64,000 nucleotides of DNA, taken from the NCBI RefSeq assembly GCF_016865235.1, contig NZ_CP064030.1, positions 744,001-808,000 of the forward strand, in the 5' to 3' direction. Position numbers and translations under genes: made by a program. The DNA comes from Dyella caseinilytica. Lineage in GTDB: Bacteria; Pseudomonadota; Gammaproteobacteria; Xanthomonadales; Rhodanobacteraceae. A model generated the notes under the pieces. That model ran no database searches and had not been told where the DNA came from. It was given only the letters and a program-made list of their open reading frames with translations. This document shows positions 7,643 to 16,055 of the stretch, one piece after another. Within the stretch, counting starts at the first letter, position 1, and each line of letters opens with the position of its first letter.

Positions 7643-9664
7643 ATGACATTCAGGAAGGACATCAACGGCCTGAGGGCCGTCGCCGTTGTTCTCGTGCTTC
7701 TGTTTCACGGTGGACTGACCGCGTTTCCCTCCGGATTTATCGGGGTGGACGTGTTCTTCGTCATCTCCGGTTTTCTGATCACGTCCATCGTGAGGGCCGA
7801 TCTGGCGGCCGGCAAATTTTCGTTTCCTGGCTTCTACGTGCGCCGGCTTTGGCGCATCCAGGTTGCGCTACTGGCGGTGATCGCCGCGACCTTTGTCATC
7901 GCGGCGGTCTTCTATTTGCCCGACGATTTCAACGTCTATTTCAAGTCTGCGATGCAGACGATGGGGCTGACGTCGAATTATTTTTTCGCCAAGACCACCA
8001 CCGCTTACGCGGCCACTGGATCGCAGACTTTGCTGTTGCTGCATACCTGGTCGTTGTCGGTGGAGTGGCAGTGGTATCTGGTGATGCCGGTGGCGATGTG
8101 GTTGTTGTATCGCTATGCGTCGCCGCTGCAGACACGCATCGTTTTGCTGGTAGCGTTGTTGCTCGCGGCGGTCTTTGCATTGCGCCAGCCGGTGATGCAC
8201 GGAGATGCGGCGTATTTCTGGTTCTCCGGCCGTATCTTCGAATTTTTGTTTGGCGCCCTGCTTGCCGTAATGATGGAAGGCCGAGCCAACCCGTCGGATA
8301 CGCCGGCACTGAATCTGCTGGGCTTGCTTGGGCTTGCGCTGATTTTTGGCATAGCGATGAAGCCGGGTGTGATCGTCGAGTATCCGAACCGTTATGCCAT
8401 TCTGCTGAGCGCCGCCTGTGTGGTGGTGTTGTGGATGGGGGGCAATGAGCGCTCCTGGGTCTCGCGGGTACTGTCGCTGGCGCCGGTCGTGTTCGTAGGC
8501 GATATCTCTTATTCGCTCTATCTCTGGCACTGGCCGATCTTTGCAACCTGGCGCTATCTGGAATTGCCGGAAGGCGCGGGATATCTGTTGCTGTGCTTTG
8601 CGCTGACGTTTGTGCTGGCTTACCTCTCTTATCGCTTTATCGAGGAGCCTTATCGACGGCTTCGTCCGAGCTTCGGCAAGTCGGTGCTGGTGCTGGTTGT
8701 CCTGCCGCTGCTGGCCGTGGCTGCGGTGTTTGGCGTTGCGCAGAAGTACGCTTTTTTCCCGGGGCGTTTTGGTCCGGAACTGGCGTATGTAGATAGCTCA
8801 CTGAGCAAATACGAACCCGCCTTGCGCCGGCACTGTCTGCAAGGGCGCGGCACCAATGGCGGAAACGTGGATCTCCATTACCTGGATGTCTGCGTGGTAG
8901 GAAAGAAAGACGCGCCAGTGAAGAGCTTGATGATTGGAGACTCGTACTCCAATCAGTACTGGAACTTCATCGGTTTGCTGTCGAATGCTGCGGATATGTC
9001 CGTGGCCTCTTTGGCCACGCCCTCGTGCCTTGCGCTTCCAGGCATCACGCTGTACGGCTGGGATTCGATCAATTACCAGCAATACCGCGTCTGTGAAGAT
9101 CGTACCAAGCACTACTACAGCATCATCCAGTCACATAAATTCAAGTACGTGATCCTTGGCGAGAACTGGGGGTATTACGAATTCCCGGCGCTCGTGAATC
9201 AACCTGGCGATCCTCAATCCGAGGCGCTGGGACAGGCGCGCATGGAGGCGGCGATACGGCACGCGCTGGACATCATCACCTCGACAGGTGCGATACCGGT
9301 GGTGATCAAGAGCGCGCCCACCATGCCTGGAGACTTCGATGGTTGCTTCTATCAGCACTTTAAATTGCGACAGAAGACCGGTGGAACCGATTGCACCCTG
9401 GGAAGCAGCAAGAGCGAGGCGGATATCTGGTACGACCATCTGTTCGAGCGCCTGCAAGCAAGCTATCCCACGCTGGTGCTGATCGACCCGCGGCGCGTGC
9501 AGTGCTCCGGCAACAGCTGCATGACCACCTACAAAGGGGTGCCGATCTATCGGGATACCGGCCATATGTCCGACTACGGCTCGTACCAGTTGGGGCAGCT
9601 GTATCTGCAAAGCCAGCCCAATCCTTTTACTGGCAATGCAGCTGAGGCCGGGCCGTCGGGTTAA
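7643..9664 (+). CDS. Membrane acyltransferase (acyltransferase 3, OafA type) with C-terminal SGNH domain
   Basis: A 673-residue integral membrane enzyme likely to O-acetylate a cell-surface polysaccharide. The acyltransferase-3 domain covers about 1-340: MTFRKDINGLRAVAVVLVLL carries the conserved RxxA(I/V) start, followed by GFIGVDVFFVISGFLI and later FVGDISYSLYLWHWPIF. A periplasmic SGNH hydrolase-like domain follows, with the GDS block LMIGDSYSNQYW near 428 and the catalytic DxxH (YRDTGHMSDYG) near the end. ATG 7643 was chosen because the family homology starts there. The stop overlaps the convergent TVP38-like gene by four bases. The substrate is unknown. Confidence 0.88.
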   Translation: MTFRKDINGLRAVAVVLVLLFHGGLTAFPSGFIGVDVFFVISGFLITSIVRADLAAGKFSFPGFYVRRLWRIQVALLAVIAATFVIAAVFYLPDDFNVYFKSAMQTMGLTSNYFFAKTTTAYAATGSQTLLLLHTWSLSVEWQWYLVMPVAMWLLYRYASPLQTRIVLLVALLLAAVFALRQPVMHGDAAYFWFSGRIFEFLFGALLAVMMEGRANPSDTPALNLLGLLGLALIFGIAMKPGVIVEYPNRYAILLSAACVVVLWMGGNERSWVSRVLSLAPVVFVGDISYSLYLWHWPIFATWRYLELPEGAGYLLLCFALTFVLAYLSYRFIEEPYRRLRPSFGKSVLVLVVLPLLAVAAVFGVAQKYAFFPGRFGPELAYVDSSLSKYEPALRRHCLQGRGTNGGNVDLHYLDVCVVGKKDAPVKSLMIGDSYSNQYWNFIGLLSNAADMSVASLATPSCLALPGITLYGWDSINYQQYRVCEDRTKHYYSIIQSHKFKYVILGENWGYYEFPALVNQPGDPQSEALGQARMEAAIRHALDIITSTGAIPVVIKSAPTMPGDFDGCFYQHFKLRQKTGGTDCTLGSSKSEADIWYDHLFERLQASYPTLVLIDPRRVQCSGNSCMTTYKGVPIYRDTGHMSDYGSYQLGQLYLQSQPNPFTGNAAEAGPSG

Positions 9665-10395
9665 CGGTGGTCGGAGGGATGGTCTGGGCGTGGGGTAGAG
9701 GGATGCCAGCGGGATTTGAGGCGCTCCAGCGCCAGCGGGACCAGCGATAACAGTGCCAGCACACCCAGCGGGACCATCACGCTCGGATCGAAGATCAGCC
9801 CGATGCCAAACTGCTGCCCCTGGCTGAGTGCGTGGCCCAGGCCGGAGCCGATCGAGGTCTCGAAGGCGAGCATCAAAGTACCGCCGAACCAGGTGGCGCC
9901 CAGGAACAGCCAGAGCGAACAGCGCAACCAGGCCAGTGCCACCGTGATTAATCCGAAGGGTGCCACCGGCACCAACCGCAGGAACAAGGTGTAGACGACC
10001 GGGTGGCGTTCGAAACCGTGGTGCAGCCTTTCCGCGATAGCTGGGGGATGCTTGCTGCCGGCGCCGAAGGCATAGCGGCTGGCCAGGAACAGGATCAGCG
10101 AACCCAGGGTCAGTCCGATGGAGGAATACGTCGTGCCCTCAACGACGCCGAAGGCGAACCCTCCAGCCAGGATCAGCACGATGGTGACGGGGATGCCGGT
10201 ACAGGTCGCAAGGGTGAGCAGGCCGATGTAGATCAGCCGGCTCAGCCAAGGGTTGTCGTGGATGTGCTGATGGAACTCCTGCTGATGCGCGACCAACTGC
10301 TCCGGATGGATGCGATCGAACACACCAGACGCCAGTAGCGCGATGCCTGCTGCGATCAGCAGGAGCAGCGGCAGCGCTGCGCGCAGGCGGTTCAA
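9661..10395 (-). CDS. TVP38/TMEM64 family membrane protein (DedA-like superfamily)
   Basis: A 244-residue polytopic membrane protein of the SNARE-associated/VTT family (PF09335). The first membrane segment is LPLLLLIAAGIALLASGVF. The family core is recognisable in CTGIPVTIVLILAGGFAFGV and FLRLVPVAPFGLITVALAW. These proteins are associated with lipid transport or membrane homeostasis; the substrate here is unknown. It is the last gene of the - strand run glnS, deaminase, TVP38, and its start overlaps the deaminase stop by four bases (ATGA type). Confidence 0.85.
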   Translation of the reverse strand: MNRLRAALPLLLLIAAGIALLASGVFDRIHPEQLVAHQQEFHQHIHDNPWLSRLIYIGLLTLATCTGIPVTIVLILAGGFAFGVVEGTTYSSIGLTLGSLILFLASRYAFGAGSKHPPAIAERLHHGFERHPVVYTLFLRLVPVAPFGLITVALAWLRCSLWLFLGATWFGGTLMLAFETSIGSGLGHALSQGQQFGIGLIFDPSVMVPLGVLALLSLVPLALERLKSRWHPSTPRPDHPSDHR

Positions 10396-10952
10396 TAGTG
10401 CTCCCCGCTGGCGCCGTAAGCGGCCAGGACGGTGCGGGCCTCACGACGCAGGATGTCGCGGCGCACGGTGATGCCGCGGCGTTCCAGTTCACCCACCCAA
10501 TCGGCGGGCAGGGGACCTTCATCGAATTCGGTAAGTTCTTCCACGTCTTCGGAACGAGCGCCAATCAGCAGAGTGTCGATGCCGGCCCACACCGTTGCGC
10601 CATAGCATTGGCAGCACGGCTGGGAACTGGTCGCCAGAGTGTAATGGCCACCCTGTTCGTTGAGTCGGTAACTGGCCAGACGTTGCTGGGCGCTCATGTA
10701 GGCCAGCATTTCCGCGTGCGCCACGGAGCAGGTCTGAGGGACCACCCGGTTGGCAGCGGCGGAAATCAACCGGCCGTGCTCGTCAAATACGGCAGCTCCG
10801 AACGGGCCGCCGGTGCCGTGCTGGATATTGTGATGCGACAGCTCGATCGCCAGCCCCACGCGTTCCTCGTCGGTCAGATAGCGCCGACTTGCGTCGGCCA
10901 CTTCTTCGATCCAGGGCGGCAGGGTGAGGTGGATCTGCAGCGGTAGCATCAT
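10392..10952 (-). CDS. Nucleoside/cytidine deaminase family protein
   Basis: A 186-residue zinc-dependent deaminase of the cytidine-deaminase fold. The zinc motif is VAHAEMLAY (H-A-E) with the second half SSQPCCQC, equivalent to PCxxC. NIQHGTGGPFGAAVFDEHG forms the substrate-binding loop typical of guanine deaminase/TadA-like enzymes. Sequence alone does not tell whether the substrate is guanine, another base or a nucleoside; it is not the usual tRNA deaminase TadA. Two adjacent ATG codons (10952 and 10949) are possible starts. The palindromic repeat begins four bases upstream, so the transcript from glnS would carry that structure in front of this gene. Confidence 0.82.
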   Translation of the reverse strand: MMLPLQIHLTLPPWIEEVADASRRYLTDEERVGLAIELSHHNIQHGTGGPFGAAVFDEHGRLISAAANRVVPQTCSVAHAEMLAYMSAQQRLASYRLNEQGGHYTLATSSQPCCQCYGATVWAGIDTLLIGARSEDVEELTEFDEGPLPADWVGELERRGITVRRDILRREARTVLAAYGASGEHY

Positions 10953-10956
10953 GCAA

Positions 10957-11224
10957 AGAGCCTGTTTACGGTCTCGGCGTAGCCCGCGTTGTCACGGTGC
11001 GTCCGCCAGGTGGTAGTGCGCGGCGCAGCGCTTGCCTGGCTGGCAAGCCAAGCTGCGCGCTGCCGCATGGTGGACGCACCGTGACAACCCGAAGGGTCGG
11101 GTCTGTTTGCCCGCCGGGCTGCGTCCTCACTCAGTTGTGTATCGACATACACGTCTTCGTTCCTCCTTGCCCGACAGGCAAACAGATCCCGACGCGGGCC
11201 ACGCCGAGACCATAACCAGGCTCT
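10957..11224. repeat. Large nested palindromic repeat between glnS and the deaminase gene
   Basis: The outer arms 10957-10980 and 11201-11224 are inverted copies of 24 bases with two mismatches. Between them lie two independent inverted units. Unit one has perfect 17-base arms at 10988-11004 and 11072-11088, enclosing a hairpin GCTTGCC-TGGCT-GGCAAGC at 11030-11048. Unit two has about 24-base arms at 11096-11119 and 11169-11193, enclosing GTGTAT-CGAC-ATACAC at 11137-11152. The right outer arm overlaps the glnS stop codon. The element can fold into a closed stem with two branches in RNA or as cruciform DNA. It looks like a mobile or multicopy intergenic repeat, but the family is not known to me. 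Confidence 0.85.
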
Positions 11225-12974
11225 ACCGGGCCCACGTGTCGCGCAAGGTAACGGTGCGGTTGAACACGGGAGCCTCCGGGCGGTGGTCGACGCGATCGGC
11301 CACAAAGTAACCCAGGCGCTCGAACTGGAAGCGCTGCTCTGGTTCGACGCCGGCAGCGGAAGGCTCCAGCCAGCCGCGCACGGTGCGCTTGGCATCCGGG
11401 TTGATGTGTTCGATCCAGGTTTTGCCGTCGCTTTCGTCATCCGGCGTGGCCACGTTGAACAGGCGGTCGTAGATGCGGATTTCCGCCGGCACGCCGTGTT
11501 TCGCGCTAACCCAGTGGATGGTGCCCTTCACCTTGCGATCGGCGCCGGGCATGCCGGAGCGAGAGTCCGGGTCGAGCGTGCAGTGCAGTTCGGTGACGTT
11601 GCCTGCTGCATCCTTGATGATCTGCTCGCACTTCACGATGCCCACGCCGCGCAGGCGTACTTCGCCTTCCGGCTTCAGGCGATGAAAGCCCTTGGGCGGT
11701 ACTTCGGCGAAATCCTCGCGTTCGATCCACAGCTCGCGCGACAACGGGACTTGGCGTGTACCAAAGCTCTCATCCTTGGGATGATTCGGGAAGGTGAGGG
11801 TCTCTTCGTGACCTTCCGGCAGGTTGGTGATCACCAGCTTAAGCGGATCGATCACCGCCATGCGGCGCGCCGCGCTAGCGTCAAGGTCCTCACGCACGCA
11901 ATTCTCGAAGATGGCGTAATCGATCACGCTGTTCTGCTTGCTCACGCCCAGGCGTTCGATCAGCAGGCGGATACCGCCTGGCGTGAAACCGCGGCGGCGC
12001 AGGCCGCGCAGGGTGTTCATGCGCGGATCGTCCCAGCCATCCACATGCCCCTCGCTCACCAACTGGGCCAGCTTGCGCTTGCTGGTGATCATGTAGCTGA
12101 GGTTGAGGCGGGAGAACTCGATCTGTCGCGGCTTGGCCGGTTCGGTGCGGAAGCCGGCGTCGCGCATGTGCTGCCACAGTTCCGGATGGTTCGGCAAATC
12201 CACGTTGTCCACGAACCAGTCGTAGAGCGGGCGGTGGTCCTCAAACTCCAGCGTGCACAGCGAATGGGTGATGCCTTCCAGCGCGTCCGACAGGCAGTGC
12301 GCATAGTCGTACATCGGGTAGATCGGCCACGCATCGCCCGTATTCTGGTGGGTGACCTTGCGGATGCGGTAGATCGCCGGATCGCGCAAGTTGATGTTGC
12401 CCGAGGCCATGTCGATCTTCGCGCGCAGGGTCTTGCTGCCATCGGCGAACTCGCCTTCGCGCATGCGGCGGAACAGATCCAGGTTTTCCTCCACGCTGCG
12501 ATCGCGGAAGGGCGAATGACGGCCCGGCTCGGTCAGCGTGCCGCGGTATTCGCGCATCTGCTCGGCGGTGAGGTCATCCACATAGGCGTGGCCGTCCTGG
12601 ATCAGCTTGATCGCGGCACGGTAGAACACTTCGAAGTAGTCCGAGGCATGGCGCAGGTCATGCCACTCATAGCCCAGCCAGCGCACGTCATCCTTGATGC
12701 CCTCGACGAACTCGGGGTCTTCCTTGCCCGGGTTGGTATCGTCCAGGCGCAGATTGCACCAGCCCGCGAACTCTCGGCCGATGCCGAAATTCAGGCAGAT
12801 CGACTTGGCATGGCCGATATGCAGGTAACCGTTCGGTTCCGGCGGGAAACGGGTGCGGATGGCGGTGTGCTTGCCCTTGGCCAGGTCCTCACGAATGATC
12901 TGGCGGATGAAATCGCGCGGCCCGTCGGTCTCAGGGGTTTCAGCGGGCTTGGCGGCTGCAGATTCGGTGGACAT
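11223..12974 (-). CDS. glnS: Glutamine--tRNA ligase
   Basis: A 583-residue class I aminoacyl-tRNA synthetase that charges tRNA-Gln. The HIGH motif appears as PPEPNGYLHIGHAKS near residue 45, and the KMSKS equivalent as ITSKRKLAQLV near 270. WCNLRLDDTNPGKEDPEFVE and the C-terminal beta-barrel anticodon domain agree with bacterial GlnRS. ATG 12974 is preferred over the upstream TTG at 12983. Length is slightly above E. coli GlnS because of a short polar N-terminal extension. The stop codon lies inside the right arm of the palindromic repeat. Confidence 0.97.
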   Translation of the reverse strand: MSTESAAAKPAETPETDGPRDFIRQIIREDLAKGKHTAIRTRFPPEPNGYLHIGHAKSICLNFGIGREFAGWCNLRLDDTNPGKEDPEFVEGIKDDVRWLGYEWHDLRHASDYFEVFYRAAIKLIQDGHAYVDDLTAEQMREYRGTLTEPGRHSPFRDRSVEENLDLFRRMREGEFADGSKTLRAKIDMASGNINLRDPAIYRIRKVTHQNTGDAWPIYPMYDYAHCLSDALEGITHSLCTLEFEDHRPLYDWFVDNVDLPNHPELWQHMRDAGFRTEPAKPRQIEFSRLNLSYMITSKRKLAQLVSEGHVDGWDDPRMNTLRGLRRRGFTPGGIRLLIERLGVSKQNSVIDYAIFENCVREDLDASAARRMAVIDPLKLVITNLPEGHEETLTFPNHPKDESFGTRQVPLSRELWIEREDFAEVPPKGFHRLKPEGEVRLRGVGIVKCEQIIKDAAGNVTELHCTLDPDSRSGMPGADRKVKGTIHWVSAKHGVPAEIRIYDRLFNVATPDDESDGKTWIEHINPDAKRTVRGWLEPSAAGVEPEQRFQFERLGYFVADRVDHRPEAPVFNRTVTLRDTWAR

Positions 12975-13098
12975 CGGGTTCAAAGGTACGCACAGGGGGC
13001 GGAACCCCCAAGTTTAACCGTTTGAAAGGATGACGTAACCGCTTGCCAAATTGGCGGGTTTTCCGATGGTGTGTGGGTGAAAGCGCGCGGGAACGATG

Positions 13099-13707
13099 CT
13101 AGCGCCGGTTGGCCGCCAGCATGAGATAACGTTCGTGCAGGGCGGCAACCTGTGCGTCCAGTGCGGCTTCCGACCCGGCGTTGTCGATGACGTCGTCTGC
13201 CAGCGCAAGCCGGGCCGAGCGTGTCGCCTGGTTCGCCAGGATACGAGTCGCCAGATCCTCGTCGATCCCGTCCCGCGCCATCAGCCGCTGAACCTGAACC
13301 GTTTCTGGCACATCCACCACCACGACCCGGTCCACCCAGCGGTAATGGCCGATGTTCTCGGTCAACAGCGGAATGGAGAGCATCACGTAGGGCCCTTCGG
13401 CGTGCTGCGCCTGATCAAGCATCCACTGCCGCACACGTGGGTGGACGATCGCTTCCAGGGTCTTACGCGCTTTTGGGTCGGCAAAAATACGCTGACGCAT
13501 TGCCGGCCGGTCCAGACGGCCTTGCGAATCCAGCACATCACGGCCGAATGCCGCCACGATCGCAGCCAGTCCATCACTACCGGGATCCACCACGACACGT
13601 GCCGCATAGTCCGCATCGCAAACAGGAACGCCCAACGACCTGAAGCGCTGCTCCACCACGCTCTTGCCTGAAGCAATGCCGCCGGTGAGTGCCACGTTAA
13701 ACAGCAT
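13099..13707 (-). CDS. coaE: Dephospho-CoA kinase
   Basis: A 202-residue P-loop kinase catalysing the last step of coenzyme A synthesis. The N-terminus MLFNVALTGGIASGKS holds the Walker A motif. DADYAARVVVDPGSDGL and IVHPRVRQWMLDQ are conserved in CoaE. ATG 13707 places the P-loop at residues 8-16, as usual. It lies nine bases downstream of pilD on the same strand, the pilB-pilC-pilD-coaE order known from Pseudomonas and Xanthomonas, and is probably cotranscribed. Confidence 0.96.
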   Translation of the reverse strand: MLFNVALTGGIASGKSVVEQRFRSLGVPVCDADYAARVVVDPGSDGLAAIVAAFGRDVLDSQGRLDRPAMRQRIFADPKARKTLEAIVHPRVRQWMLDQAQHAEGPYVMLSIPLLTENIGHYRWVDRVVVVDVPETVQVQRLMARDGIDEDLATRILANQATRSARLALADDVIDNAGSEAALDAQVAALHERYLMLAANRR

Positions 13708-13715
13708 CGCCTTGT

Positions 13716-14573
13716 TCACCCGATACCAGAAATACGCATATAGGCATGCCACAGGTCATCACCTGCGACAAACCAGATCCAACCCGCCATGGCGATAAAA
13801 GGGCCAAATGGCATCGGCACTTCGCGGGCGTGTTTGCGCAACGCGATCAGAGTACCGCCGACAAGAGCGCCTACCAGGGAGGAGAGCAGTATTACGGGGA
13901 GCAGCGCACCTGGTCCCATCCACGCTCCGAGTGCCGCCAGGAGCTTGAAGTCGCCAAAACCCATGCCTTCCTTGCCGGTCAGGAGCTTGAATAGCCAGTA
14001 CACGCTCCACAGGCTCAGGTAGCCGATGGCGGCGCCGAGAATGGCTTGTTCCGGATTCGCAAACAGGTGAATCAGGCTCAGTAATAAGCCAACCCACAAG
14101 AGGGAAAGGGTCATTTGATCGGGAAGCAACTGGGTATGAAAGTCGATGCCCGACAGGGCTATCAACATCCATGTGAGGAACAGCCCGGCCAATGCCACCC
14201 AGGTCGGACCGAACTTCCAGACGATGACAGCACTGAGTATCGTGCTCAGTAGTTCAACAAGGGGGTACTGAATGGAAATAGGTGTCTGGCAGTAGCGGCA
14301 GCGACCGCGCAGCAACAGCCAGCTGAAAAGTGGAATGTTGTCGTAAGCAGCCAGCGGATGCTTGCAATGTGGGCAGTGCGAAGTTTCTCGGACGATGCCA
14401 GGGGGGAACGGTTCACCTGATGCTTCTATGCCTAAAACATCGTGAGCTTCTTGGCGCCAGAGGGCATCCAGTCGTTTGGGTAAACGAAGGATCACCACAT
14501 TAAGGAAGCTGCCCACCAACAAGCCGAGCACACCAGCAAAAGCTACCCAGATGGTCAACGGCAAATCGGGCAT
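13716..14573 (-). CDS. pilD: Prepilin peptidase / N-methyltransferase PilD
   Basis: A 285-residue inner-membrane aspartyl protease that cleaves and N-methylates type IV prepilins and pseudopilins. The N-terminal half has the zinc tetracysteine element CPHC...CRYC at about residues 62-90 after GLLVGSFLNVVILRLP. The peptidase half shows the catalytic aspartates in SGIDFHTQLLPDQMTL and GMGFGDFKLLAALGAWMG. ATG 14573 fits the family start. It is positioned between pilC and coaE. It should process the two pilins encoded at 29.3-30.5 kb, and might also serve the Tad system, whose own CpaA is not in this window. Confidence 0.96.
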   Translation of the reverse strand: MPDLPLTIWVAFAGVLGLLVGSFLNVVILRLPKRLDALWRQEAHDVLGIEASGEPFPPGIVRETSHCPHCKHPLAAYDNIPLFSWLLLRGRCRYCQTPISIQYPLVELLSTILSAVIVWKFGPTWVALAGLFLTWMLIALSGIDFHTQLLPDQMTLSLLWVGLLLSLIHLFANPEQAILGAAIGYLSLWSVYWLFKLLTGKEGMGFGDFKLLAALGAWMGPGALLPVILLSSLVGALVGGTLIALRKHAREVPMPFGPFIAMAGWIWFVAGDDLWHAYMRISGIG

Positions 14574-14650
14574 GCCCGGATCCTGATCATGAAAACGCCC
14601 CACATTATCGCCACAAAGCGACAAAATGAGGCGTTCAAGGTGTTGGCAGA

Positions 14651-15919
14651 TTAGAACGTGCCGGCAAGTTTGAAGATGGGGAGGTAAAGCGCAATCACTA
14701 TGCCACCGACCACCGTGCCCAAGATCACCATCATCAAAGGTTCGAGCAGTGAAGCCAGGGAGTCGACGGCGTTACTGACTTCCTCTTCATAGAACTCGGC
14801 GCATTTGAACAACATGTGGTCCAAAGCGCCAGATTCTTCGCCGATCGCGACCATTTGCGTGACCATGTTTGGGAAAAGGCCGGTCTGACGCATGGCCAAC
14901 TGCAGTTGGTGACCTACGGCCACGTCATCGCGCATCTGGTGTACTGCCTCGGCGTACACAACACTACCCGTTGCACCCGCGACGGCGTCCATTGCCTCAA
15001 CGAGGGGCACACCTGCCCGGAAGGTAACACCCAGAGTGCGCGAAAAACGTGCAATGGCTGACTGACGGAGGATGTTGCCCATCACGGGTATTTTCAGGGT
15101 GACACGGTCAAGGAAATGCGCAAATTTCACCGATCGCTTCTTTGCCATGATGATCGCCACAATACTGCCGCCAACGCCGACGATAAGAAGCCACCAGTAC
15201 TCCTGCATGAATTGCGACATTGTTACAAGCAGCTGAGTAGGCGCTGGCAGCTGTGCGCCGGCATCCTTGAAGGTCTTGGCAAAAACGGGTACCACGAACA
15301 ACAGCATGATCATGATGACCGCAACAGCAACCACCATCACCATGATGGGATAGAAAAGTGCTTTCTTGATCTTGCCCTTGATGCTTTCGGTTTTTTCTTT
15401 ATAGGTGGCAACGGTATCGAGAATCGTATCCAGCACACCTGCCGATTCACCTGCACGTACCAAGTTGCGGTACAGCTCGTCGAATTCGACCGGATATTGG
15501 CCCAGCGCTTCATGCAAGGCTGAGCCGCCCTCGATGTTCTGTTTGACATCGACCAGCATATTTTTGAAGCGGGGATTCCTCTGACCATCGGCGATGATGT
15601 CGAAGGCCTGCACCATCGGTACGCCTGAGGCCATCATGGTGGCGATCTGTCGGCTGAAGATCGCCACGTCGCGCGCTTTGACCGACTTGCCAGTACCGGC
15701 AAACAAGGGTTTGGATCGTTCCCGTACCGTTTGCGGATTCATGCCCTGCCGGCGCAATTCGGCTTTCACCAGAGAGGCGTTCTTGGCCGGCATGGCGCCC
15801 TTCATGCGCTTGCCGCGCTTGTCCAGAGCGACCCAGTCGTAGGTCGGCATCTGGCTGACCTGGGCTCGCTGGATGCCTTGTTGCCGGGTGTTTTTCGTGG
15901 CGGCGGTAACCGTAGCCAT
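14651..15919 (-). CDS. pilC: Type IV pilus inner-membrane platform protein PilC
   Basis: A 422-residue GspF/PilC protein with two T2SF repeats. The first covers about 80-205 (VKARDVAIFSRQIATMMASG), the second about 280-405 (QSAIARFSRTLGVTFRAGVP). Membrane helices lie after each (FYPIMVMVVAVAVIMIMLLF; LEPLMMVILGTVVGGIVIAL). It forms the platform on which PilB acts. ATG 15919 has a GGGGGAG ribosome site seven bases upstream. A gap of about 136 bases separates it from pilB, wide enough for its own promoter. pilA is not adjacent, unlike in Xanthomonas and Pseudomonas. Confidence 0.96.
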   Translation of the reverse strand: MATVTAATKNTRQQGIQRAQVSQMPTYDWVALDKRGKRMKGAMPAKNASLVKAELRRQGMNPQTVRERSKPLFAGTGKSVKARDVAIFSRQIATMMASGVPMVQAFDIIADGQRNPRFKNMLVDVKQNIEGGSALHEALGQYPVEFDELYRNLVRAGESAGVLDTILDTVATYKEKTESIKGKIKKALFYPIMVMVVAVAVIMIMLLFVVPVFAKTFKDAGAQLPAPTQLLVTMSQFMQEYWWLLIVGVGGSIVAIIMAKKRSVKFAHFLDRVTLKIPVMGNILRQSAIARFSRTLGVTFRAGVPLVEAMDAVAGATGSVVYAEAVHQMRDDVAVGHQLQLAMRQTGLFPNMVTQMVAIGEESGALDHMLFKCAEFYEEEVSNAVDSLASLLEPLMMVILGTVVGGIVIALYLPIFKLAGTF

Positions 15920-16055
15920 GCACATCTCCCCCAATGGTTCAGTCCAGCACCGCCGCAGATGCGGAGGCAGGAAAGTCTTCAGCTTACGTCACTTCCAGGG
16001 GACATTTTCGTGGTCTCTGGCGCAAGTCCAGCATGAAAATGATCCCGGCGGTTTA

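Noticed and set aside
10949..11440. An open frame on the - strand reading through the palindromic repeat
   Set aside because: It combines out-of-frame glnS sequence with the repeat; the structure of the repeat explains the open stretch better than coding.
11283..13025. A 580-codon open frame on the + strand opposite glnS
   Set aside because: It is fully antisense to a well-conserved synthetase, its translation is His/Val/Ala/Arg-rich with no domain, and long antisense frames are common at this GC content.
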